A stretch of DNA of 64,000 bases, taken from CAVVJA01 sp963801715 (GTDB lineage Bacteria > Actinomycetota > Actinomycetes > Mycobacteriales > Jatrophihabitantaceae). Position 1 is the first letter of the stretch. Every line of letters starts with the position of its first letter. Below, one piece after another: positions 1-8,555 of the stretch. Where the stretch lies: the NCBI GenBank assembly GCA_963801715.1, contig CAWDGB010000007.1, positions 1 to 64,000 on the forward strand. The letters run 5' to 3'. Below the pieces are notes generated by a model. That model saw nothing but the letters and a program-made list of their open reading frames with translations, was not told where the DNA came from and did no database searches. The translations under genes and the position numbers were made by a program.

Positions 1-416
1 CACCAGGCGTGCGTGTATACGACCGTTCCCTTGTCGTCCGTTTCGACAACCAGGGAAGCGCATTCTGCGGAGTGCCCAGGAGTGAGCATGATGAACACGC
101 CTTCGGCAATCTCATACCCGTCCCCATCGTGCTCGCCCCAAATATCACCGGAGTAGATTGAATCCGAATCAATAACTGCGGCATTGGGGAACATGCCGAT
201 ATTCCGCGTATGGTCGAGGTGATGGTGACTGACGAAAACGTGGCTGACGTCCGTCAACGACAATCCGTGAACGCCAAGACTGTCGATCAGTACGGCCTGC
301 GACTCCATGATGCCCCGGTCGGCAACTATGACCAGGCCGGCTGAGCGGATAAGCGATACCGTGCCACGGACGTGCTCGATACCGTCTCTGTGTTGGGGGC
401 GTGGCCTTGGGCTGGG
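1..416 (-). pseudogene. MBL-fold metallohydrolase, start lost, C-terminus beyond window
   Basis: The minus-strand frame reads as the N-terminal half of a metallo-beta-lactamase-fold hydrolase resembling the MBLAC1 group. It has an early beta-strand segment with VRGTVSLIRS and IVADRG, then the zinc-binding HHHLDH motif (HxHxDH), then LTPGHSAECASL, where the next metal histidine lies. The recognisable protein begins directly after the stop codon of the neighbouring short-chain dehydrogenase (417-419), in the same frame, and no ATG, GTG or TTG precedes it. The first in-frame ATG is at 306-308, inside the conserved region. I infer that the native start was lost, probably by recombination at the dehydrogenase 3' end. 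The substrate cannot be predicted. Confidence 0.6.
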
Positions 417-1181
417 TCACGGTAGCTTCCGCAGTCCGGCGCCGTTGAGCAGGTAGGCGGGGGCGACGGTAGCCGCATCGGCTTGCACCAGTTCGACTGT
501 GGCTGTGCCGGCGATGTCTGGGGTGAGCAGCGGAAACGGCTGCTGCTGGAGGAAGTCCTGCACGGACTGGCCGGCTTGGGCGGCGTACGCGCGGACCGCG
601 GGCTGGCCGACACCGGTCTGCGGCGCGAACTGGGGCAGCACGGCGGTGAAAGTGATGTCCAGGCCGGCGCGCTGCGCTTCGTCCTGGGCGTAGCCGGTGA
701 TGAAGCGCTGGGTGGCTTTGGCGCCGGCGTACCCGCCGCTGAGTGGTGACCCGTTCGGGTTCAGCGCGGCGCCGCTGCTGACCACGACGACGCGGCTTGC
801 GGGGCGCAGCGGTGTGAGCAGAGCTTCGCGCAGCCAGTGGAACGCGATCCGGACGTCGGTGTGCCAGTTGACCGAGAACGTCTCCCACGTCTGGTGCCGC
901 AGCGGACGCATGTGCGGTGTTGCACCCGCGACCAGGATGATCGCGTGCGGGTCGTAGCGGTCGATGAGGCGGGCTGGCACGGTGGCGTCGCTGGCGTCGG
1001 CCACCTCGGGCTGGATGGTGCCGGCGCCGCTCTCCGACTCGGGGAACTGCACTGCGGTGCGGGACACGGTGATGACCGTGGCGCCGGCGTCGGCGAAGGC
1101 GGTGGCGATCCCGCGGCCGAGGCCGCGGGACGCACCGACCACGATTATGGTCCTGCTGGACATGTCGTTCATGGTGGTCAT
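417..1181 (-). CDS. Short-chain dehydrogenase/reductase
   Basis: This 254-residue protein has the classical SDR layout: a nucleotide-binding GASRGLGRG loop near residue 16, a catalytic serine in VVVVSSGAA, and the YAGAK active-site Tyr/Lys pair about 14 residues later. It should be a soluble NAD(P)-dependent oxidoreductase. The substrate is unknown. The start at MTTMNDMSSR is supported by AGGAG about 9 bases upstream. A 29-bp element 114 bases upstream is shared with the SDR gene at 4201-4932, suggesting common control. The stop abuts the truncated MBL-fold gene. Confidence 0.88.
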   Translation of the reverse strand: MTTMNDMSSRTIIVVGASRGLGRGIATAFADAGATVITVSRTAVQFPESESGAGTIQPEVADASDATVPARLIDRYDPHAIILVAGATPHMRPLRHQTWETFSVNWHTDVRIAFHWLREALLTPLRPASRVVVVSSGAALNPNGSPLSGGYAGAKATQRFITGYAQDEAQRAGLDITFTAVLPQFAPQTGVGQPAVRAYAAQAGQSVQDFLQQQPFPLLTPDIAGTATVELVQADAATVAPAYLLNGAGLRKLP

Positions 1182-1294
1182 GGCTGTTTCTCCTTATGCG
1201 TGGGTTCGCGGTTGGGTTGACGAGGGTCAGCTCGCGGCGGCGAGTGCGGGCTGCGGCTGCATTTCTGACTTCTTGTCCGTCGTGCTGAAGATGT

Positions 1295-1323
1295 AGATAC
1301 GAGGGGGCCTCGAAATCCATCGC
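1295..1323 (-). promoter_or_regulatory. Shared 29-bp element A upstream of SDR gene
   Basis: On the minus strand this reads GCGATGGATTTCG, four variable bases, then CCCCTCGTATCT. The same block occurs at 4977-5005 upstream of another SDR gene. It could be an ECF-type promoter (GGATTT / CGTATCT) or an operator. The rest of 1182-1546 holds no recognisable gene. Confidence 0.5.
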
Positions 1324-1546
1324 CCGCCCCTGTTGGCGGCGTGCACCGTCGAAGTCCTAGCCCTCCGGTTTCGAGGGGACGGCAAGGTGATCGCGGCGCA
1401 GGGATCCGGCGAGCTTGCAGCCGGGACGGCGTGGCGATCGCCGGCGCAGCGCCCTGCGGTCCAGGACACTCGACGCGGCGCGTCGACCCTCGCCTCGCCG
1501 GCTGGGCGGGTGGCCGCTGTGGGATGTCGCTGCACCGGGCTGAGCG

Positions 1547-2578
1547 TCAGGCCTGTCGTGGCAGGTCGAAGCGGTCTGGCACCGAGGGGTCGGCGAAGGT
1601 GGTGATCTCGTCGATCTTGTCTGCACGCAGCCGGAGGACGGTCACGCCGTAGGGCAGGTAGGCGCCTGAGCGGTCGAGCACGTAGGTGCCCATCGCCGGC
1701 TGACCGTTGGCCGAAGTGGGGAGTAGCCGCCAGCTTCGCGTGCCGTCGAGCGGGGCGGCGCGAAGGAACGCGGCGATCGCGTCGCGGCCGCGGAACCAGC
1801 TGGCGGTCGGCGGCATCGCGAGCGTCGCGGTTTCGGTCAGCATCGCGGCGATTGCGTCGACGTCGCCGTGCGCCCACGCGTCGACGTAGCGGTTGACGAT
1901 CGCGCTGAGCTGCTTGTCTCCGAGCAGGCGGAGTGTCGCCTGCTGGGTGTGGTCCGGGAGCCGGCCGTCGAGCGTCGCATGCGCGCGCTGAAGCAGGCTG
2001 TACACGGACGACGGCGTCGTGTCCAGCGCCTCGGCGACCTCGGCGCCGGAAAACCCGAGCACGTCGCGCAGGATCAGCACCGCCCGCTGGCGGGCAGGCA
2101 GGAGCTGCAGCGCGGCGATGAACGCCAGCTCGACCGCTTCCCGCTGCTCGTACCGGGCGGCCGGCCCGGCGAGTCCGTCGGCAACGCCGAACCGAGCGTC
2201 GGGGTAGGGCTGGATCCAGGTCGACTCGACCAGCGGCGGGCCGAGCCCGGTGTGCGGGTTCGCCGGCGGGCCGTAGTCGATGGGCAGCACCCGCGCCGGT
2301 CGTCGCTCGATCATGCGCAGGCAGACATTGGTCGCGATCGAGTACAGCCAGGAGCGCAGCGAGCTGCGGCCCTCGAACTGCCCGAGCCCGCGCCACGCGT
2401 TGATCAGCGTCTCCTGCACGGCGTCCTCGGCGTCCTGGACCGAACCCAGCAGCCGGTAGCAGTGCGCGTGCAGCGGCCGCCGGTGCGGCTCAACCAGCTC
2501 AGCGTAGGCACGCTCATCCCCGGCCTGCGCGGCGTCCAGCAGAAGTCGTTGACCGGCGTGGTCGGTCTGATCTGTCAT
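1547..2578 (-). CDS. ECF sigma factor with C-terminal SnoaL-like domain (SigG/ECF56 type)
   Basis: The 343-residue protein is a group 4 (ECF) sigma factor. Region 2 contains LLGSVQDAEDAVQETLINAW and LRSWLYSIATNVCL. Region 4 contains LPARQRAVLILRDVLGFS and a helix-turn-helix around SSVYSLLQRAHATL. The last ~120 residues form a SnoaL/NTF2-like domain (YVDAWAHGDVDAIAAML), typical of the SigG/SigX5 (ECF56) type, in which the extra domain modulates activity in place of a classical anti-sigma factor. The start ATG overlaps the stop of the upstream gene (ATGA at 2575-2578), so the two are probably translationally coupled. The inducing signal is unknown. Confidence 0.88.
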   Translation of the reverse strand: MTDQTDHAGQRLLLDAAQAGDERAYAELVEPHRRPLHAHCYRLLGSVQDAEDAVQETLINAWRGLGQFEGRSSLRSWLYSIATNVCLRMIERRPARVLPIDYGPPANPHTGLGPPLVESTWIQPYPDARFGVADGLAGPAARYEQREAVELAFIAALQLLPARQRAVLILRDVLGFSGAEVAEALDTTPSSVYSLLQRAHATLDGRLPDHTQQATLRLLGDKQLSAIVNRYVDAWAHGDVDAIAAMLTETATLAMPPTASWFRGRDAIAAFLRAAPLDGTRSWRLLPTSANGQPAMGTYVLDRSGAYLPYGVTVLRLRADKIDEITTFADPSVPDRFDLPRQA

Positions 2579-2949
2579 GGCTCACCTCGTAAACAGTCGG
2601 CGGCACCCAGAGCCGACACTTGATCACCAGCCGCCTCGATACACACTCGCGACGTGACCCGGTAGAGCCACATCCGGGCTTTCGTGTGGGGTGCAACCAG
2701 GCCGCGCTCACGCCAGGCGGTCAGCACCGCGTCCTCCAACAGATGTCTAGCCGAATCCCGGTCGCCGCCGATCATCAGGTAGCAGTAGAGCTCCAGCCCT
2801 CCGCGGTGGCGGTCAAGCAGACACCCGAACGCACGCTCATCCCCAGCCTGCGCAGCGAGGAGCAACGCAGGCTCATCTGCCCTGTGATCATCCACCGTGC
2901 GTCTCATCGGCCCCACCACGTCAAACCGTGTATGCGCTGTCGTACTCAT
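2575..2949 (-). CDS. Sigma region 2-only protein, coupled to the ECF sigma factor
   Basis: This 124-residue protein resembles only the N-terminal part of an ECF sigma factor: LLLAAQAGDERAFGCLLDRHRGG, then ARHLLEDAVLTAWRERGL, then an ARMWLYRVTSRVC segment matching the region 2 helices. No region 4 helix-turn-helix follows, and the protein ends exactly at the start codon of the complete sigma factor. It may be a degenerate paralogue kept for coupling, or a core-binding modulator. The start is uncertain: ATG at 2947-2949, or a second ATG at about 2907. Confidence 0.6.
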   Translation of the reverse strand: MSTTAHTRFDVVGPMRRTVDDHRADEPALLLAAQAGDERAFGCLLDRHRGGLELYCYLMIGGDRDSARHLLEDAVLTAWRERGLVAPHTKARMWLYRVTSRVCIEAAGDQVSALGAADCLRGEP

Positions 2950-3304
2950 CGTGGCGGCATCACCACCAGCCGCTCCGTTGCTCCCGCGTGACGGCCTCCC
3001 CCCATGGCGGGGGCGTTCGCGGGTCGGTCTGGGCTGTCACGGTTGTTCACCGCGTCCAACGGCAGGCGCACCCAGACTCGTCGTGGGCTCGGACTGCACC
3101 ATCTGGTCTTCGAGCTCGTAGACCATGCTTCGTACCTTCACGGACTGCGCGAGGTTCGCAACATCCCGGCTTGCGGATCGGGCTCTGCGGGGTCCTGGGC
3201 ACACCCGCAGTGGTGTTGATCGTGACGAACGACCTGGTGGCCCAGGCTCCGCCACCCGGCGTCGAGGGCGGGGTGCGCCGATCCCGTAACGGGAGAATGG
3301 ATGG
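2950..3304. other. Intergenic stretch, no gene recognised
   Basis: Short open frames exist on both strands, but none shows a recognisable domain or a convincing ribosome site. It separates the minus-strand sigma genes from the plus-strand SDR gene, so promoters for both should lie here. Confidence 0.5.
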
Positions 3305-4138
3305 ATGGGACGAATCGCAGTCGTTAGCGGCGCTAATCAAGGTCTCGGATTTGCCCTTGCCGAGGGTCTGGCGCGGCGTCTGGCGCATGGCGATAGCGTC
3401 TACCTCACTGGCCGCAGCGCCGAGCGTCTCGGCGACGCTGCAACGCGGATCAGTGCGCCGATAGCGGACGTCGACACGCACGTGCTCGACATGCGCGATG
3501 GCGCCGCGGTGGCCGCCTTCGCCGATGAACTGCGCGACCGCCACGGCGGGGTCGACGTCGTCTTCTCCAACGCTGCCGCCCGGCTGACCCCGGACACGCC
3601 GTGGGCCGAGCTCGTCGGGCCGTTCGTGGACACCAACAACCTGGGCACGACGAGGATGCTGCGCGCCTTCTCCCCGATCCTGCGCCCTGGCGGCCGGTTG
3701 CTTGTGGTGGCCAGCGACTTCGGCACGCTCAACAACCTGCCCGAGTCGCTGCACAAGCGGTTCGACACCGACACGATGACCCTGGACGACGTGGACGCCA
3801 CCATGCTGGCCTGGCGTGACGCGGTACTGGACGGGACAGCCGGCGCGGAGGGCTGGCCCGAGTGGATCAACATCACCTCCAAAGTCGGCCAGGTCGCCGC
3901 CATGCGCGTGCTCGCAAGGGACCGCCGCGACACCGACACGTCACACGGCACGCTGATCGCCGCGGTCTGCCCCGGTCTGATCGACACGGCCGCATCACGC
4001 CCATGGTTCGATGACATGAGCGGCGCCCAGACACCGACCCAGGCCGCCGCCGACCCGCTGCACCTTGCCCTCGATCCGGTTCGCCCCGACACCTACGGCG
4101 AGCTCGTCCAGTTCGGCCGCGTCCGCCCCTGGCTCTAA
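3305..4138 (+). CDS. SDR-family protein lacking the catalytic tyrosine
   Basis: The 277-residue protein has a clear SDR cofactor loop (SGANQGLG, residues 8-15), an NAA-type motif in VVFSNAAARL and a serine strand (LLVVASDFGTL). It is closest in layout to carbonyl-reductase-like SDRs. At the expected YxxxK site the sequence reads NITSK, so the catalytic Tyr is Asn while the Lys is kept. If the alignment is right, ordinary SDR chemistry is impaired. The protein may be a regulatory or binding homologue. The reading frame is intact and codon bias is normal. Confidence 0.8.
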   Translation: MGRIAVVSGANQGLGFALAEGLARRLAHGDSVYLTGRSAERLGDAATRISAPIADVDTHVLDMRDGAAVAAFADELRDRHGGVDVVFSNAAARLTPDTPWAELVGPFVDTNNLGTTRMLRAFSPILRPGGRLLVVASDFGTLNNLPESLHKRFDTDTMTLDDVDATMLAWRDAVLDGTAGAEGWPEWINITSKVGQVAAMRVLARDRRDTDTSHGTLIAAVCPGLIDTAASRPWFDDMSGAQTPTQAAADPLHLALDPVRPDTYGELVQFGRVRPWL

Positions 4139-4200
4139 CCACGGCCACCGCCAACTGGTCCGCATGACCGTGTGACAGCGGACAACGTCCCTGCCACGTC

Positions 4201-4932
4201 TCACGACGCGACAGGCTCAGCGGGGAGAAGTGCTGCGTTCTGGCGCTCGAACTGCTTGGCGACGCCCCCCCGCCAACCCTCGGCCATGGCCTGCGACAGC
4301 GGGTCGGGGAAGATGTCCTCTTCTCCGTTCTCGACGCCGTCGAAGATGGCGCGCGCCACGGACTCGGGTGAGGCCTTGGGGATGGCGAGGTCGCGGGTCA
4401 TGTCCGTATCGGTAGGGCCGGTCAGGACGCTGAGCACGCTCACACCATGTCGCGCCAGAAGCATCCGCAACGACTGCGTCAAAGAGAACCCGGCCGCCTT
4501 CGAGATCGAGTAGCCCGGCGCGAACGGCACGGGGGCCAGCGCCGACAATGACACATTGTTGACGATCGTTCCCCGCGACCGAGTCAGCGACGGCAGGAAA
4601 GCCTGCGTCACGCGGTAGGTGCCGAACAGGTTGACGGCCAGCGCCTGCTCGATTACGGCAGGATCACTCAGGTCGTCGACAGGCTGGACACCAGCGTTGT
4701 TGATCAGCACATCGAGCGACTCGACCCTCGCGACGGCTTGCTGAACCTGCTCAGCGTCGGTCACGTCCAAGGCCACATAGGTGACGCGTTCGTCGGGGTG
4801 AGCGAGCGGCTGGCGGGCCGCGGCATACACGCGGCTCGCGCCTCTGCGCAAGGCCTCCTCGACCAACGCGTGGCCGATGCCGCGACTGGCCCCGGTCACC
4901 AGAACCGACTTGCCAGCGACTGTAGTAGTCAT
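4201..4932 (-). CDS. Short-chain dehydrogenase/reductase
   Basis: This 243-residue classical SDR has VTGASRGIGHA at residues 11-21, LINNAG around residue 79, NNVSLSALAP carrying the catalytic Ser, and YSISK as the Tyr/Lys motif. The start is placed at MTTTVAGKS because the nucleotide-binding strand begins 8 residues later. A longer frame upstream lacks homology. Shared element B (4977-5005) lies 45 bases before the start, as for the SDR at 417-1181, implying co-regulation. The substrate is not predictable. Confidence 0.88.
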   Translation of the reverse strand: MTTTVAGKSVLVTGASRGIGHALVEEALRRGASRVYAAARQPLAHPDERVTYVALDVTDAEQVQQAVARVESLDVLINNAGVQPVDDLSDPAVIEQALAVNLFGTYRVTQAFLPSLTRSRGTIVNNVSLSALAPVPFAPGYSISKAAGFSLTQSLRMLLARHGVSVLSVLTGPTDTDMTRDLAIPKASPESVARAIFDGVENGEEDIFPDPLSQAMAEGWRGGVAKQFERQNAALLPAEPVAS

Positions 4933-4976
4933 GGGTAGCTCACTTTCAGCTCGTTTGTAGATTCGCATGTAGATAC

Positions 4977-5005
4977 AGATACGAGGGGATGCCGAAATCC
5001 ATCGC
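4977..5005 (-). promoter_or_regulatory. Shared 29-bp element B upstream of SDR gene
   Basis: The minus strand reads GCGATGGATTTCG, four variable bases, CCCCTCGTATCT, matching 1295-1323 outside the variable four. GTATCT is repeated just downstream here (CGTATCTGTATCTACATG). It is a candidate promoter or operator shared by the two SDR genes. Confidence 0.5.
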
Positions 5006-5041
5006 TCGCGTCGTGCTGTTCCGCAGCGCGCTGGGGAAGAC

Positions 5042-5245
5042 ATGGGCGACACCCGCGGCGGCAAAGCCATGCTCATCACCGGCGGCGGCACCGGGATCGA
5101 ACGGCCACCGCGCTCGCGCTCGCCCGCGTGTGGGTCGACCGTCGCCGTCTCAGGCCGCACCGCGCAGCCACTGCCGATGCCGCCCAGGTGCTCGGCGAGC
5201 TCGGCGCCGATCGGTCAGCCCCTGTGGCCGATGTGACGGCCCGAG
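5042..5245 (+). pseudogene. SDR N-terminal remnant
   Basis: Starting at ATG 5042, the frame reads a Rossmann start (KAMLITGGGTGI) and then breaks. The continuation of an SDR N-terminus (STVAVSGRTAQPL, then ADAAQVLGELGADRS) lies in other frames. No catalytic part follows, so this is a truncated, frameshifted fragment. Confidence 0.6.
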
Positions 5246-5379
5246 GACGTGGGACTTCCCATCGAGAACGTCCGCCCAGTCCGGCGACGGCAGCTGGAAG
5301 TTTGATGACCTGATATTCGGCGCGCTCTTCATGTGAGCCTGCGCGGACAAATCAACTGAAGAGAAGCCTTAGACCCAGC

Positions 5380-5393
5380 TGTTGACGTCAACA
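5380..5393. promoter_or_regulatory. 14-bp perfect palindrome TGTTGACGTCAACA
   Basis: This perfect inverted repeat without spacer lies in non-coding DNA between the SDR remnant and the sigma-factor remnant. It has the look of a dimeric regulator operator (TetR, MerR or IclR type). The regulator itself is not in the adjacent sequence. Confidence 0.4.
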
Positions 5394-5719
5394 CCCTTCG
5401 CAACGCCGAGGTGAGGCTGACGTGCGATTCGGGCCAACGACACGCCGGAACGCGGGCGGCCAGGCGGACCCAGTTGTCGCTCATTGGTGTGGTGTAGGCG
5501 CTGATGTTCGCGCGATACGAAGTACGTCATGCATCAGGTTTGGGGGGCGTTCGCGGTGGTCGCGTACGGGCTGGCCGCGTTGGCGCCGGTGGTGGTGGGT
5601 GGTGCTGGTGACGTGTGGGGTGCGGCCGGCCGCGGTGGACAGGTCGGCCGGGGCTGGACACGGTCAGGTTGGGTGCCGACGGGATGTGTCCGGTGGCGTA
5701 TCGCTGGGCGACCACCGAC

Positions 5720-6110
5720 GGGGTCTAGATCGGACGCCCCGCGTTGATCCCCTTGCGCCAGCCGCCACGTAGACAGTGCGGTCGGCGAAGACTGCCCTCA
5801 AGCTGAGCCGCTTGCTGGCGAGGTGCCGGCAAGCGGTGGCAACTCCCACGCCAGCGTGCTGAGTGAGGTCGCCCAAGACGCCTGCCTTCGCGCGGCGTAG
5901 GCCGTCCAGGCATGCATGCGTGGCGATGCCATACAACCACGCCCGAACGGGGCGTGGCCGGCAAGACCGTCCAACCGGGCCCAGGCGCGTAAGAATGTCT
6001 CCTGCACGGCGTCCTCGGCATCTTCGACGGAGCCCAGCATCCGGTAATGCCGGTGCAGCTGCGACGGTACGGCTCCGCGAGCCGCGTGAACGCTCCATCG
6101 TCACAGCCCG
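5720..6110 (-). pseudogene. ECF sigma factor remnant
   Basis: Region 2 of an ECF sigma factor can be read across three frames: DDGAFTRLAEPYRR, then LGSVEDAEDAVQETFLRAW, then RAWLYGIATHACLDGLRRAK. At least two single-base shifts separate them and region 4 is missing. It resembles the ECF sigma factor at 1547-2578 but is clearly inactive as read. Confidence 0.7.
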
Positions 6111-6221
6111 CGGGCCGCTTCCACCAGCCATTCGTCCACGTCTATGTGACGCGCCGGGACGTGTCGATTCATCTCGCCTTTCGGCTTTGCCGTCCGTCAG
6201 CCGCGAGGCAGCCGCCGTTCG

Positions 6222-6617
6222 CTAGAACCCGTTCGGATTATTGGCTTCGCCGGGTATGGGCTGGATGACGTCCCCGCGCTCGACGATCTTGCCGGTGTCG
6301 AACCAGAAGATGTCGACGATGGCCGAGCCGCGCTGTCCGGGCGCGCGTACGCCGTGCACGTGCCCGATCACGTAGTCACCGTCGGCGAATAGGTGCTTGA
6401 CGGCGACCTGCAGGTCGGAGAACGAGTCACGCAGGTAAGCGATAAACGATTCGAGGCCTTCGACCCGTCCAGGATGAGCGGGTTGTGCTGGACGTAGTCA
6501 TCACCGACAAGTTGCCGCGCGACGTCGAAATCCTTGTCGACGATGGCCGCTTGGTAGAACGCCCGCACGGTGGCCGTGTTCTAGCTGCAACGTCGCGGGT
6601 TCTTCGAGATTGGTCAT
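6222..6617 (-). pseudogene. SnoaL-like NTF2-fold protein, frameshifted
   Basis: From ATG 6615-6617 the protein begins MTNLEEPATLQL. It continues in a second frame as VRAFYQAAIVDKDFDVARQL and VQHNPLILDG, and in a third as ESFIAYLRDSFSDLQVAVKH through VIGHVHGV to a stop at 6222. Joined, it is a typical ~130-residue SnoaL-like protein. The start overlaps the stop of the upstream hydrolase remnant by four bases. Two frameshifts interrupt it. Confidence 0.72.
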
Positions 6618-6997
6618 GCGTGATCCTTTTCGAGTTGGGCCGCGGACACAGCTGACGCGATCAGCCGCGCCAACACCTTCGGCTGGTCCCGCGGGATGAG
6701 GGTGTAGCTGTCGTCGATCTCCACAACGCGGCCATGCGGAAGCAGGTCGGCGTACATAAGCAGCCCGTGCAGCGGCACGATCGCGTGCCCGTCCCCGCCG
6801 GTATCGCGATAGTCAATCGTCCCGGCGGTCAGTTTGATTTCGGTAATGTGGTCGCCGCGGAGACGCGGGGTCCCTGGCGACAGGGAACGTGGTGTGCCGC
6901 TGCCGGGTCGGTGGCTCGGCCTCGGATGTTCTGAAGTTGTGGTCCTCGGTGGTGTCCCCTGCGCGGCTGTTCGTTCGTCGTACAGGTGAGTGCTCAC
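6614..6997 (-). pseudogene. Alpha/beta hydrolase with internal deletion
   Basis: The open frame joins an alpha/beta hydrolase N-terminus (GTIDYRDTGGDG, then VPLHGLLMYADLL) directly to the C-terminal part (LPHGRVVEIDDSYTLIPRDQ). The central region with the nucleophile elbow and catalytic Ser is missing, so it cannot act as a normal hydrolase. The deletion is in frame, leaving a 127-residue frame. Its stop overlaps the next start (ATGA). Confidence 0.65.
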
Positions 6998-7014
6998 TGT
7001 TCTGGGAGGTTGTG

Positions 7015-7353
7015 ATGCAGTACGCCCTGATGATTTACGCCGAGCCCGGCTATGACGAGGCGCTGCCCGATGCGGAACGCGAGGCGGTGTACGCGGAGTA
7101 TTTAGCGTTGGCCGATGACGTCCACTACGTCGGCGGTGCGCAGCTGCAGCCGGTCGATACGGCGACCTGCGTGCGGGTGGTGGGTGGCCGGACGTTGATG
7201 ACCGACGGCCCGTTCGCGGACACCAAGGAGGTACTCGGCGGCGTCGCGCTGGTCGAGGCGGCCAACCTGGACGAGGCGATCGAGCTGGCGGCGCGGATCC
7301 CGGCCGCCCGGCTCGGCGGCGTGGTAGAGGTCAGGCCGGTGGTGGCGCGCTGA
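7015..7353 (+). CDS. YCII/DGPF-domain protein
   Basis: This 112-residue protein (MQYALMIYAEPG...) has the YCII fold and the conserved DGPF motif in LMTDGPFADTKEVLGG. DGPF proteins are the usual neighbours and probable targets or partners of ECF42 sigma factors, and exactly such a sigma factor begins three bases downstream. A GGGAGGT ribosome site precedes the ATG. It is probably co-transcribed with the sigma gene. The biochemical role is unknown. Confidence 0.85.
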   Translation: MQYALMIYAEPGYDEALPDAEREAVYAEYLALADDVHYVGGAQLQPVDTATCVRVVGGRTLMTDGPFADTKEVLGGVALVEAANLDEAIELAARIPAARLGGVVEVRPVVAR

Positions 7354-7355
7354 CC

Positions 7356-8513
7356 GTGCTGGAGGAGGTCTTCCGAGACGAGTGGGGCCGGGTGCTGGCC
7401 TCGCTGGTCGGGTTCCTCGGTGACTTCGACCGGGCCGAGGACGCGGCGCAGGAGGCGTTCGCGATCGCGGCGCAGCGCTGGCTCGCATCGGGTGTGCCGG
7501 CCAACCCGGGTGCGTGGCTGGTGACGACGGCCCGCAACCGGGCGATTGACCGGATCCGCCGGGAGCGCACCCTGGCCGAGAAGATCCACCTGCTGCCGGT
7601 GCCGGAGGCCAGCATGGACGAGTTCGACGACGCCGTGATCAAGGACGAACGGCTCGAGCTGATCTTCACCTGCTGCCACCCGGCGCTGCCGCTGGAAGGG
7701 CAGGTGGCGCTCACCCTGCGGGCCCTCGGTGGCCTACAAACCGCCGAGATCGCCCGGGCGTTCCTGGTCTCCGAGGAGACCATGAAGCGCCGCCTGTCCC
7801 GCGCCAAGGCCAAGATCAAGGCGACCGGGATCCCGTTCGCGGTTCCCGACGCGCACCTGCTTGCCGGCCGCCTCGATGCGGTGCTGGGCGTCATCTACCT
7901 GATCTTCAACGAGGGCTACAGCGGCCGGGTCGACCTCGGCGCGGAAGCCATCCGCCTGGGGCACGTGCTTACCACGCTCATGCCGGACGAGCCCGAGGCA
8001 CACGGCCTGGTGGCGCTGATGATGATCCACCATGCCCGGCGACGCGCCCGGTTCTCTGGGGAGGACCTGGTGCTGCTCGACGATCAGGACCGTTCCTTGT
8101 GGGACCACGCGCAGATTGCCGAGGGCCGGGCCGTGCTGGACCGGGCGATCGCCTGGGCGGGCGCGGCGCCTACGTTATCCAGGCCGCGATCGCGTCGCTG
8201 CAGACGCGGGAGCGGATCGACTGGCCGCAGGTCGCCGAGCTGTACCGGCGGCTGGTCGAGCTGACCGGCTCGCCGGTGGTCGAGCTCAACTATGCCGTGG
8301 CGCTCGCGCAGGCCGGCGAGGTCGCCGCGGCGCTGCGCGCCGTCGATCGCCTCGACCTGGACGGCTACCTCTACTTCCACTCCACCCGCGGCGAGCTGCT
8401 GCGGCGTCTCGGCCGCCACGACGAGGCCCGAGCGGCCTACCGCCGCGCGCTCGAGCTGGCCACCTACGACCCCCGAGCGGCGGTTCCTGACCCGGCGGCT
8501 CGAACAGCTCTGA
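7356..8513 (+). pseudogene. ECF42-type sigma factor, two frameshifts
   Basis: The first 270 residues are a clear ECF42-type sigma factor: ASLVGFLGDFDRAEDAAQEA and NPGAWLVTTARNRAIDRIRR (region 2), VALTLRALGGLQTAEIARAF and SEETMKRRLSRAKAKI (region 4), and LGVIYLIFNEGY starting the C-terminal TPR-like domain. Near 8172 the frame shifts. The domain continues as YVIQAAIASLQTRERIDWPQ and ELLRRLGRHDEARAAYRRAL, then shifts again near 8470 to finish ERRFLTRRLEQL at 8513. Two one-base indels would restore a ~385-residue protein. They may be true mutations or sequence errors. The start codon is GTG or TTG around 7353-7358, immediately after the DGPF gene. Confidence 0.75.
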
Positions 8514-8555
8514 CCCGGACCGTCCCCCAGGCGGATGCTCGTTCGTCGCCTAAGC

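Noticed and set aside
169..1320. A 383-codon minus-strand frame across the first kilobase
   Set aside because: Shadow of the SDR gene at 417-1181, with Arg/His-rich composition and no domain.
7356..8513. Programmed frameshifting in the ECF42-type sigma gene
   Set aside because: Two shifts in opposite contexts without slippery sites, in a region where many genes are frameshifted. Mutation or sequence error is simpler.
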